From positions 806,001-870,000 of the forward strand of contig NZ_AP014836.1 of assembly GCF_002356115.1 (NCBI RefSeq): DNA of 64,000 bases. The letters are read 5' to 3'. Positions 37,844-45,389 of the stretch are shown here, in pieces. Position 1 is the stretch's first letter; each line of letters begins with the position of its first letter. The translations under genes and the position numbers were made by a program. The DNA is from Candidatus Nitrosoglobus terrae. GTDB taxonomy: Bacteria; Pseudomonadota; Gammaproteobacteria; Nitrosococcales; Nitrosococcaceae. Below the pieces are notes generated by a model, which was not told the origin of the DNA, searched no databases, and saw only the letters and a list, made by a program, of their open reading frames with translations.

Positions 37844-38596
37844 TTGATAAAAAAAATAATTACGCTAGCGTTTATGCTCTCTGTTTTATATAGTGCAAGC
37901 CCGTTAGTGTTGGCCCATACCACGATTAAAGATCGGGCACAGGAAGGGGTGGATTTGTATACGGCTGATGTCATCGCCCATGGCTGTTCGGGGGGTACTA
38001 AAGAAATGCTTAATGTTATCGGCCAATCGGTAGTATTTCCTAACGGCCCTAATGACATTGTCACGCGCTCTGATACAGGGGGAACGCTTAGCTTAGGGAG
38101 TGTGATAGTTGGCGGTAAGTATTCACATGGTGTGATTAACCCTGTACCTATTCAAAACAAAAATGTTTTTGACACGATGGTACCGATAGCAGATCAAACT
38201 CAAGTAGTAAGGGCACTTCATTATACTGATGGCGATCTGCCAGAAACCCCAGTGCTGGTAAATGGAATTATCCCTTTCAAGTTTAGTGGGGTGACTTTTG
38301 TGCCAAGCTCTTGTGCCACTCAGCTTAATGTACAGATTGCAATAGCAGACTGGTGCACACAAGGGACAGGATCACGGCGAGCCAATGTGTGGATAGGGAA
38401 AGCAACCCCGATGTTTCCTGCAAGCGGTCCAGCAGGAGAAGCCATAGCCGCAAATTTTTGGCCGGTTTTGATTGTGAATCGGAATTTAACCACTAACCCT
38501 CTGCCCCCAAATTGTGGCAAGGGTTATCAAGTCACAGTAGAGCCTTCGGCTGATGCGATAGATGAATATCTGCCGCTTCCAGGCTTTAATCCTTAA
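37844..38596 (+). CDS. Exported protein with predicted N-terminal histidine, paralogue 1 (unknown family)
   Basis: 250 residues from a TTG start, with AAGGAG eight bases upstream. A signal peptide ends SPLVLA, so the mature protein should begin with His25 (HTTIKD). It then has YTADVIAHGC near residues 40-48 and further cysteines in SSCATQLN, DWCTQ and NCGKG, allowing disulfides or metal ligands. The opening (H...Y...V.HGC...FPNGP) loosely recalls YcnI/DUF1775 copper proteins, but I cannot assign the family. It is preceded by its own sigma-54 promoter and is a close paralogue of the next gene, nearly identical over its last 80 residues. Periplasmic metal, likely copper, binding is an inference. 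Confidence 0.75.
   Translation: MIKKIITLAFMLSVLYSASPLVLAHTTIKDRAQEGVDLYTADVIAHGCSGGTKEMLNVIGQSVVFPNGPNDIVTRSDTGGTLSLGSVIVGGKYSHGVINPVPIQNKNVFDTMVPIADQTQVVRALHYTDGDLPETPVLVNGIIPFKFSGVTFVPSSCATQLNVQIAIADWCTQGTGSRRANVWIGKATPMFPASGPAGEAIAANFWPVLIVNRNLTTNPLPPNCGKGYQVTVEPSADAIDEYLPLPGFNP
38368..38506 (+). repeat. 139-bp identical tract shared by two paralogues
   Basis: Bases 38368-38506 are identical to 39434-39572 (offset 1066), while the 5' halves of the two genes are only moderately similar and contain indels. Identity continues beyond a single C/T difference into the CAAATTGTGGCAAGGGTT segment. This points to gene conversion or selection for an unchanged C-terminal part. Confidence 0.9.
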
Positions 38597-38682
38597 TAGG
38601 TAATATGCTGCCTAAGGCTCATTTAATGAGCTTTGGGCTGTATCTAAATAAGGGATAGTAAAAGTAGTCTCTAATTTAATAC

Positions 38683-38723
38683 GTCATTTGGCGTATTTTT
38701 AATAATAAATTACGCCAAATGAC
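38683..38723 (+). promoter_or_regulatory. Perfect 13-bp inverted repeat, probable activator site (copy 2)
   Basis: GTCATTTGGCGTA (38683-38695) and its exact reverse complement TACGCCAAATGAC (38711-38723) are separated by 15 bases. They lie 65 bp upstream of a sigma-54 promoter, the usual place for an enhancer-binding protein site. Distance between arm centres is 28 bp, nearly three helical turns, so two dimers or one tetramer could bind one face. Confidence 0.7.
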
Positions 38724-38788
38724 ATAAATATTTTATGATTTTTAATCTAATTACATTTAATCTATTGTTTTTATTATTAAAATAAAGA

Positions 38789-38804
38789 TGGAATGATTAT
38801 TGCT
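38789..38804 (+). promoter_or_regulatory. Sigma-54 promoter (copy 2)
   Basis: TGGAATGATTATTGCT again, identical to the element at 37765-37780, with the ten-base GG-GC spacing. It lies 55 bp before the GTG start of the second paralogue. Conservation of exactly this 16-mer in otherwise drifting AT-rich spacer DNA supports function. Confidence 0.82.
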
Positions 38805-38858
38805 TAATAATCTTAGTAAGATTTTACTCTTATGGACAGCAGATAGGAGGGAAGAGCT

Positions 38859-39662
38859 GTGATGAAAATAATTACGCTAGCGTTTATGCTCACTGCTTTA
38901 TATAGTGCAAGCCCGTTAGTATTAGCCCATACCACGATTAAAGATCAGGCGCAGGAGGGGGTGGATTTGTATACGGCTGATGTGATTGCCCATGGCTGTG
39001 TGAGTGGGGTTAAACCTTTCCTTCCTGTGATTGCTGAGTCACTGGCTTTCCCTAATGGTCCTAATGATATCTATACCCGTGCTGATACGGGTGCGGCAAT
39101 TAGCTTAGGGGATGTGCTTGTGGGTGCTGACATTTCCCATGGCGTAATCGATCCAACAGCGCTTCAATATCGGGATGTTTTTGATAAAACTGCGCTAATG
39201 ACAGATAATTCAATGAGTAATGAATTAGCAGATGATGCGCCTATCAGTGGAGTGATTCGGGGGATTCATTACACTAACAGCGACAATGACCGTCAGGGCA
39301 CTAACGAGCAGCTACAGGTAGATCTACAGGGCGTGATACCCTTTAAGTTTCCTGGCGTGGAATTTGTGTCAAGCTCTTGTGCCACTCAGCTTAATGTACA
39401 GATTGCAATAGCGGATTGGTGTACACAAGAGGGAGGATCACGGCGAGCCAATGTGTGGATAGGGAAAGCAACCCCGATGTTTCCTGCAAGCGGTCCAGCA
39501 GGAGAAGCCATAGCCGCAAATTTTTGGCCGGTTTTGATTGTGAATCGGAATTTAACCACTAACCCTCTGCCCTCAAATTGTGGCAAGGGTTTTACAGCTA
39601 TAGCAGAACCTTCAGCTGATACGATTGATCAATTTTTGCCTATTCCAGGTTTTCAGCCTTAA
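38859..39662 (+). CDS. Exported protein with predicted N-terminal histidine, paralogue 2 (unknown family)
   Basis: 267 residues; GTG start with AGGAGG eight bases upstream, the ATG three bases later being an alternative. The signal peptide again ends SPLVLA and the mature protein starts HTTIKD. YTADVIAHGC, SSCATQLN, DWCTQ and NCGKG cysteines are shared with the preceding gene. A 17-residue insertion around residues 110-130 (LMTDNSMSNELADD) distinguishes it. It has its own sigma-54 promoter, so the two copies need not be cotranscribed. The family is unknown to me; N-terminal His with nearby His and Cys makes copper binding plausible. Confidence 0.75.
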   Translation: MMKIITLAFMLTALYSASPLVLAHTTIKDQAQEGVDLYTADVIAHGCVSGVKPFLPVIAESLAFPNGPNDIYTRADTGAAISLGDVLVGADISHGVIDPTALQYRDVFDKTALMTDNSMSNELADDAPISGVIRGIHYTNSDNDRQGTNEQLQVDLQGVIPFKFPGVEFVSSSCATQLNVQIAIADWCTQEGGSRRANVWIGKATPMFPASGPAGEAIAANFWPVLIVNRNLTTNPLPSNCGKGFTAIAEPSADTIDQFLPIPGFQP

Positions 39663-39750
39663 TGCGTTATTTTAAAAAATGAAGATTAGGCTAGGCTAGC
39701 AACGATAAGATTTGTAGGAACTTTGATTTTTCTAATCATTGGAGATTGAT

Positions 39751-40617
39751 ATGTCTTCAGGTCGATTTTCGTTACTGACTGGAATATTTTTGATCTATTC
39801 GATGGTCTGTTTTGGCGAGATTTCTAATAACTCGGAAAAACAAGGAAACGCAGCGCCCGCAAATAATGGTAATTTGCACCTAGAAGTCAAGGAAGCGCCG
39901 ATAGATCAGGTCTTTAAAATTATTGAAAGTCAAGCAGGAATCCAATTACATGTTTCATCGGTGCCGCAAAAGCTAGTCACCGCAACCTGCACCGGTACCG
40001 CCTTAGAGGTGCTTAAGTGTGCGTTGGGCAACGATGTTAATCTAATCTATCAGTATTCGGATAATGCCACGGATAACTCGCTGCCACAACTGGCAACCGT
40101 GTGGGTACTAGGTGCAAGCTCATCGAATCCACAGCAACTTTCGAAGGATAGCTCTCACGCTTCATCTGTTTGTAGTCCAATGGATCAGAATGAACAGCGA
40201 AAAACACCTCCACTGGGTAAATTAGCCCTATCGGCCAAGGAAATTGAAGGTCTTTTTAAGCTTTCCCAATCGGATAAGCCAGCAGATCGGAAAGAAGCTT
40301 TATCTCGCCTCGCCCTAGTAGATCAAGCGGATGATGGTGATATCAGAGAAATTATGAAAGGAGCTTTACAGGATCAAAGCGTCAGGGTAAGGGAGCAGGC
40401 AATTTCTGGGTTAGCACGGCGCAATAGTCCGGATATTGAATCTGTATTAAATACTGCTTTGCAGGATAGGGATTCGAATGTACGCTTGATGGCGGTGAGT
40501 AATGCCGGGGAAAATGTTTATGTGTTGCAATCAGCCCTTAACGATAGGAATTCAGATGTACGTGCTTTAGCAAGGATGAAGCTTAATCAAATTTCAGCAA
40601 TGAGTGCAGATCAGTGA
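39751..40617 (+). CDS. Exported STN-like and HEAT-repeat protein
   Basis: 288 residues from the ATG at 39751, which has GGAG six bases upstream; an upstream in-frame TTG is less likely. A signal peptide ends near MVCFGE. Residues about 40-115 look like a secretin/TonB short N-terminal (STN) domain: NLHLEVKEAPIDQVFKIIES, then ALEVLKCALGNDVNLIYQY. The C-terminal half (about 175-285) has HEAT repeats: DNREIMKGALQDQ-like units repeated as VRVREQAISGLARR, VRLMAVSNAGEN and VRALARMKLNQI. Both domains are protein-binding, so a periplasmic adaptor role is inferred. It lies between the two tandem pairs of His1 proteins. Confidence 0.75.
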   Translation: MSSGRFSLLTGIFLIYSMVCFGEISNNSEKQGNAAPANNGNLHLEVKEAPIDQVFKIIESQAGIQLHVSSVPQKLVTATCTGTALEVLKCALGNDVNLIYQYSDNATDNSLPQLATVWVLGASSSNPQQLSKDSSHASSVCSPMDQNEQRKTPPLGKLALSAKEIEGLFKLSQSDKPADRKEALSRLALVDQADDGDIREIMKGALQDQSVRVREQAISGLARRNSPDIESVLNTALQDRDSNVRLMAVSNAGENVYVLQSALNDRNSDVRALARMKLNQISAMSADQ

Positions 40618-40661
40618 CGGTATAAAATTTCTTAACAAAGCCTTCAAAAGAGGAGGTTATC

Positions 40662-41120
40662 ATGAATGAGATAGCACTAAAGGGTAAGCAAAGAGTTGTA
40701 TTAATAGTCATAGCATTGGGATGGAGCATTAACGTATTCGCCCATAATCAAATTGGTACTTTAGGTGATCCGGCCAGTGCCACTGACTTTTACATGGTCC
40801 AGTGTTCTACTGATTCAGGGGGTGTAACGGGTCGATTGTATACTCAGATACTGGATGGGACTACAACTGCAGGAGGCGGTAAGATAAGTGTGGTTTCGGA
40901 ATTCAATGGTGACAATATTATTGATGCCACGACCGCTTCTGCTCCGGTAAGAGATGGCCAAAATGGCCCCGCCTCTATCTTGCCCGGTGCAGATGGGATT
41001 TTTCTGATGTTTGTCCATAAGCTTAAGGAGGGGGTGAAAGATTATAATGTAACTTATCATTGCCAGTCCAGCGAGGGCGTCCATACGGGTACCTCAATAC
41101 AAACCATACAAGATCAATAG
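40662..41120 (+). CDS. Small exported protein with predicted N-terminal histidine, second family, paralogue 1
   Basis: 152 residues. The signal peptide ends NVFA, so the mature protein should begin with His28 (HNQIGTLG). Two cysteines (VQCSTD and TYHCQS) are conserved with the next gene and could form a disulfide. FVHKLKEG and THTGTS-like ends are shared. The glycine run TTAGGGKISVVS is conserved but is not a known flavinylation motif. AGGAGG lies close before the ATG. Family unknown to me; beta-sandwich structure is likely from strand-turn pattern. Metal binding by the amino-terminal histidine is a hypothesis. Confidence 0.75.
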   Translation: MNEIALKGKQRVVLIVIALGWSINVFAHNQIGTLGDPASATDFYMVQCSTDSGGVTGRLYTQILDGTTTAGGGKISVVSEFNGDNIIDATTASAPVRDGQNGPASILPGADGIFLMFVHKLKEGVKDYNVTYHCQSSEGVHTGTSIQTIQDQ

Positions 41121-41160
41121 CGATCACCTATTTTAAGTTAGCTAATTAATATTTTTTATA

Positions 41161-41607
41161 ATGAGAAATAAGCAAATAATTGTATTCATAATAGCGGCAC
41201 TGAAATTCAATGCTAATGCAGTAGCTCATGATCAAGTGGGATCTTTAGGCGAGGATGCTAGTGCAACTGATTATTATTTAGTCATGTGCTCTACCAGCCC
41301 TGGCGGGGAAACTGGCCTGCTGAGAACGCAGATACTCGATGCGACCACGACTGCGGGGGGCGGTAAAATAAGCGTAGTTTCCCAGTTCCAAAATGAAACT
41401 ATGATTAAGGCAGCTACCGCTTCTGATCCAAATAGATTAGATGATCAACCGGGGCCAGCAGCTATTTTGCCTGGCGCTAATGGGGCTTTTAACGTGTTTG
41501 TGCATAAGCTGAAAGAAGGGCCTAAAAACTATCAGCTTACCTATCATTGTATGACGAGCGAAGGCAGCCATACGGGCACCTCATTGACTACCATACAGGA
41601 TCAGTAA
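41161..41607 (+). CDS. Small exported protein with predicted N-terminal histidine, second family, paralogue 2
   Basis: 148 residues, clearly a tandem duplicate of the preceding gene. The signal peptide ends NAVA and the mature start is His23 (HDQVGSLG). The shared blocks are ASATDYYLVMCSTSPGG, TTTAGGGKISVVSQF, FVHKLKEGPKNY, TYHCM and SHTGTSLTTIQDQ. No ribosome binding site is obvious before the ATG, and the gap to the upstream gene is only 40 bp, so cotranscription is likely. Confidence 0.75.
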   Translation: MRNKQIIVFIIAALKFNANAVAHDQVGSLGEDASATDYYLVMCSTSPGGETGLLRTQILDATTTAGGGKISVVSQFQNETMIKAATASDPNRLDDQPGPAAILPGANGAFNVFVHKLKEGPKNYQLTYHCMTSEGSHTGTSLTTIQDQ

Positions 41608-41677
41608 GTATTCAGTATAGGGATGATAAAACTAAATTTTGGCGTAATCGTATCTCGTTATTATTTAGGGAAATATC

Positions 41678-42187
41678 ATGAATAAATTAAGATTAATTGT
41701 TATTAGCGGCTTGTTAATGATTTCGCAAGGAGTTTTTGCGGCTGGGGTTAATCAGGAAGATCTTGATTGTGTATTAACTAAATTTGATACCTCGGATCAG
41801 ATAATACTCAGCCAATTACGAGGGAAAGTAGTTTATGTAGATTTTTGGGCCTCTTGGTGTTCTCCTTGCGCTAAATCATTTCCGTTTTTAAATGAGCTAC
41901 AGCACGAATTTGGCGATCGTGGATTACAGATCGTTGGGGTTAATTTGGATGAAAAACGGGGAGATGCACAAGAATTTTTAGGTAAAATCCCGGCTCATTT
42001 TCAGATAGCAGCCGATCCGGGTCAGAAATGCGCTAAATCGTTTGGTCTTAAAGGCATGCCTTCTTGTTTTTTGGTGGATAAAAACGGGGCGATTCATCAT
42101 GCTCATTTAGGATTTAGATCTTCAGATGCTAAGGAGTTGCGAGCAAAAATAGAACAGATGTTAGAAGAGGAAGCTTCTGAGAGCTAG
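41678..42187 (+). CDS. TlpA-like exported thioredoxin
   Basis: 169 residues. The signal peptide ends SQGVFA. The thioredoxin fold has active site WASWCSPCAKSF with C61 and C64, and the cis-proline loop GMPSCFLVD. An extra cysteine pair (KCAKSF and PSCF) is notable. It should reduce or exchange disulfides in the periplasm, for example to prepare cysteines or metal sites of its neighbours. Its place between the His1 proteins and the DUF4266/DUF3570 genes suggests it serves that system. TlpA-type proteins are often found with DUF3570, DUF4266 and ApbE genes. Confidence 0.9.
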   Translation: MNKLRLIVISGLLMISQGVFAAGVNQEDLDCVLTKFDTSDQIILSQLRGKVVYVDFWASWCSPCAKSFPFLNELQHEFGDRGLQIVGVNLDEKRGDAQEFLGKIPAHFQIAADPGQKCAKSFGLKGMPSCFLVDKNGAIHHAHLGFRSSDAKELRAKIEQMLEEEASES

Positions 42188-42241
42188 GTTGATGGATTCT
42201 AATCTGTATAGATAGACATATTAATCAGTTCTGTATTAATA

Positions 42242-42300
42242 AAGTACAAGGATGTACTTCATTCGAAAAGCTGAGGGATTGAAAAACGCAGTAGTGCGTT
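42242..42300 (+). terminator. Two adjacent hairpins after the thioredoxin gene
   Basis: AAGTACA/TGTACTT (42242-42259) and AACGCA/TGCGTT (42285-42300, loop GTAG) lie in the 281-bp gap between the thioredoxin and DUF4266 genes. They may end the upstream transcript or form a processing site. The gap is otherwise AT-rich and without ORFs. Confidence 0.4.
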
Positions 42301-42468
42301 GAGCACCAGCAGCTAAATCTAGGATCGTTCCATAGAAAGATTTGCCTTTGCTGTAGGAGATTTGCTATTGCCCTAAATATTGATAGCAATCATTGCCCTA
42401 TAGCGCTCAATATAGTTGAAAATATTTTGTTATGTATAGCTAGCTCGGTATGAGCAGAAATTAAAGTT

Positions 42469-42717
42469 ATGGATATGGTAAAACACGGCCGAGTGATACA
42501 AATAGCACGAGTAAAAATAGCATTATTATTTGCTTTACTGGTATGGGTATCGGGTTGTACGGTGGCTCCATGGGAGCGAGGTAATCTTGCTAAGCCCGAA
42601 ATGGTATCAAATCCCTATCCCACCCAGAATGTTCTGCGCGGCCATGTAACTAGTGCCCGTGAGGCGGCTGGAGCGCCTAGCGCGAGTACTATGGGAGGAG
42701 CCTGTGGCTGTTATTAA
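42469..42717 (+). CDS. DUF4266 lipoprotein
   Basis: 82 residues. The signal peptide ends with lipobox VSGC (C30). The mature part holds the family signature PWERGNLAKPEM and the terminal GGACGCY, both highly conserved in DUF4266. The C-x-C tail could bind metal or form a disulfide. DUF4266 genes almost always precede DUF3570 genes. Here the conserved Gly codons near the 3' end also supply the ribosome binding site for the next gene, whose start lies 14 bp inside this one. Confidence 0.9.
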   Translation: MDMVKHGRVIQIARVKIALLFALLVWVSGCTVAPWERGNLAKPEMVSNPYPTQNVLRGHVTSAREAAGAPSASTMGGACGCY

Positions 42718-45352
42718 ACCGATTTCTGTAGTCAAACGGTTTAATCGCCAGGGGAGTTCCTCTTTATTAGCGTTAACCTCGGCGGCGCTGGCTTTACCTG
42801 GGTTAATCATACCCTCAGCGCAGGCTGAGCCTGATATTGATGAAGGACCATTTGATCTTGCTCAGGATAATAGTATCTTCTCCAGCGTTGAGGGGGGGCG
42901 ATTTGGCTTTCAATATGGCCGTTATCAGGAAGGCGGAGGTAATCTGAATGCGTTTAGACCGCAAGCAAATACTGTTCGAGCAGATACCTTGCACGCTTTT
43001 GGGGAAATCGACCTTACGGATCGGCTCACATTCCGCGGTAATTTTATCCAAGATACTTGGTCAGGAGCGACTTCCATTTCAACTGCACCCGCAGCGTTGA
43101 CCCGATTTAATCCAAATGCCGAAACGGGTGCCTCAGCTTTTACCAATCTTCGGGGCGGGGTGGTTAATTTTAATACAGAAACTGGCCAAGGCCTAGCACT
43201 TATTCCTGGCACTGATAAGACGATATTGACTAACCAAGTCGTACATATGATGGCGGTAGCTTCACCTGAAACCCGTAAACAGGGGGATTTTGGGCTTACC
43301 CATGAATGGGATGATTCTACTTTAGAGTTTGGAGGCGGTATTTCCCAAGAAAGAGACTTTGATTCCATGTATTTTCGCCTGCGTGGAACTGCGGATTTTA
43401 ATCAGAAGCTCACTACCCTAACTTGGGGGGTAAACTATGCGAACAATGCTATCACCGTGCAGCGCTATCCATTTAGGTTGAACTCAGCAGCAGTTGATTT
43501 AGTAACGTTATCTAATCCAGATTTTCCAGATTGGTCGCCCACAGTCAATACTACCCGAAATGATTATTCTATCAATCTTGGTGTTAATCAGGTTTTAGAT
43601 AAAGATTCGATATTCACGGCACAATTTATTTATACGAATAATTCTGGCTATCAGTCAGATCCTTATAAGGAAGCGGTATTTGTAGTTCCGTTGGATACGC
43701 CCGGGCAAGCATGGTCTTATGATCGTTATGATAAACGGCCTAATGAACGTAATCAGTTTACTTGGGCGTTGGGCTATTCTCGTTATTTTGACAAGGTCAA
43801 TGGTGCCTTAAAGCTTAACTATAATTTCTTTCATGATACTTGGGAGATTGATGCTCATACTTTTGGTGCTTCTTGGGCACAATCATTAGGCCATGGCTGG
43901 ACCTTAACCCCGAATATTAGGTATTACAGCCAAAGTGCTGCCAGTTTTTATAAACCCTTTTTTATTGGCAGCCAAACTCCTATCTCGCTAGCACAGGCGC
44001 TTAATAATCAAAGTACGCTACCAACGCCTCAGTTTTTTAGTAGCGATTATCGATTATCAGCTTTTGGTACTCTAAGCGGTGGATTAACCGTCAATAAGGA
44101 ATTTAGTAGAGGAATAGATATCGGCGCAAATTTTGAATATTTTGATCATGCCAATGCCTTAACTCTAGGCGGCGGGGGCAGTGGTAGCTTTGGCGACTTC
44201 CATTATTATGTCGCCAGTGCTTTTATGAATGTAAATTTATCATCAGCCTTTAATAGCATCAGCTCTGGCGGCAAACACGCTCATCAAGATCATAATAATC
44301 ATGGTGAGCATACACTGGCTCCGGCGGGTGTCCTATTTAGCCATATGATGGATACTCCAGGCCAGTTTATGGTAGGTCTACGGTATTTTTATAACCATCA
44401 AGGGGGCGATACCATACACGGTACTCAGCCGGTTGATAATACTGCTATTATTAATAATGCGTGTAATGGCAGCCAAGGATTTACCTGCCAGATGAAGGCG
44501 ACCTACATGAATATGGCTATGGAAATGCTTGATATCATGTATGCACCCACTTCTTGGTTAAATCTGATGGTGATGCCCATGTTCATGGATATGCATATGG
44601 ATATGCCAGATATGCCGGGCGCACCTCAAGCGGTTCAAGGGCAAACTATGATTATGTCAAATGGCCCAAAGAAAATGAGCACAGGAGGCGTAGCTGATAC
44701 CCGATTAGTGGCTTTAGTTAAATTATTTGACTCTCCGTTTGATATTACTTCTTCTGCCCCTAGACATCATTTCCATATCGGTTTAGGCGTGAGCGCTCCA
44801 ACAGGTGATTCTGGGCTGAGATCACCTACCCAAGAAACAGATCCTAATAGCCCATTTTTTGGTAAGCCCTTATTTAAAGAATATGATATGCAGTTGGGTA
44901 GCGGCACTTGGGATTTTATTCCAAGCCTGACTTATACTGGAGTATTAGATCGTTGGTCTTGGGGGGGGCAGCTTAATGGGACTGTACGGACGCAAAGAAA
45001 TTCATCAGGCTATGCCTTGGGTGACATATTTCAGGCGACAGCTTGGGGGGGATATAACGTGTTACATTGGCTCTCATTTACCCTGCGTGGGCTTTATACC
45101 ACTGAAGGAAAAATTAGAGGCCAATTTAAGCAAACCCTGCCAGCGATAGGCACGATGCCAAGTGATTGGCCTCAGAATTATGGTAGCCGTACTTGGGACG
45201 TGGGTTTTGGTGTTAATGCTGTTGTCCCAAGCGGTAAGCTTCAGGGTAATCGGTTTGGTGTTGAGTGGTTACAGCCTACGTATAATGATGTCAACGGTTA
45301 TCAGCTAGAGCAAAAAGGGGAGCTTATCGCGTGGTGGAATTATACGTTTTAA
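42704..45352 (+). CDS. Long DUF3570-type outer-membrane beta-barrel protein, probable fusion, Met/His-rich
   Basis: 882 residues from the GTG at 42704, which has GGAGG five bases upstream. The signal peptide ends PSAQA. The first half resembles DUF3570 (RADTLHAFGEIDLTDRLTF, NFIQDTWSGAT). DUF3570 proteins are usually about half this size. The second half (from about 530) looks like a separate barrel of the phenol/transporter type (LMVGLRYF-like start, FHIGLGVSAPTGDS, WGGQLNGTVRT), ending in a terminal Phe typical of outer-membrane proteins. Between them are a His cluster (HAHQDHNNHGEH, about 525-537) and a Met-rich run with 13 methionines around 600-640 (PMFMDMHMDMPDMPG). These suggest copper binding. 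Confidence 0.85.
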   Translation: MAVIKPISVVKRFNRQGSSSLLALTSAALALPGLIIPSAQAEPDIDEGPFDLAQDNSIFSSVEGGRFGFQYGRYQEGGGNLNAFRPQANTVRADTLHAFGEIDLTDRLTFRGNFIQDTWSGATSISTAPAALTRFNPNAETGASAFTNLRGGVVNFNTETGQGLALIPGTDKTILTNQVVHMMAVASPETRKQGDFGLTHEWDDSTLEFGGGISQERDFDSMYFRLRGTADFNQKLTTLTWGVNYANNAITVQRYPFRLNSAAVDLVTLSNPDFPDWSPTVNTTRNDYSINLGVNQVLDKDSIFTAQFIYTNNSGYQSDPYKEAVFVVPLDTPGQAWSYDRYDKRPNERNQFTWALGYSRYFDKVNGALKLNYNFFHDTWEIDAHTFGASWAQSLGHGWTLTPNIRYYSQSAASFYKPFFIGSQTPISLAQALNNQSTLPTPQFFSSDYRLSAFGTLSGGLTVNKEFSRGIDIGANFEYFDHANALTLGGGGSGSFGDFHYYVASAFMNVNLSSAFNSISSGGKHAHQDHNNHGEHTLAPAGVLFSHMMDTPGQFMVGLRYFYNHQGGDTIHGTQPVDNTAIINNACNGSQGFTCQMKATYMNMAMEMLDIMYAPTSWLNLMVMPMFMDMHMDMPDMPGAPQAVQGQTMIMSNGPKKMSTGGVADTRLVALVKLFDSPFDITSSAPRHHFHIGLGVSAPTGDSGLRSPTQETDPNSPFFGKPLFKEYDMQLGSGTWDFIPSLTYTGVLDRWSWGGQLNGTVRTQRNSSGYALGDIFQATAWGGYNVLHWLSFTLRGLYTTEGKIRGQFKQTLPAIGTMPSDWPQNYGSRTWDVGFGVNAVVPSGKLQGNRFGVEWLQPTYNDVNGYQLEQKGELIAWWNYTF

Positions 45353-45389
45353 ATTTAATCGGTATGGATTACTGATTTGTTGGCATACT

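Noticed and set aside
37844-39662. Annotating the large His1 paralogues as YcnI/DUF1775
   Set aside because: Only the opening H...HGC...P.G pattern is similar; length and the cysteine pattern differ, so the name is not supported.
40858-40880. The DGTTTAGGG stretch as a flavinylation site for ApbE
   Set aside because: It does not match the D-G-x-S/T-G-A-T/S motif; the similarity is only in composition.
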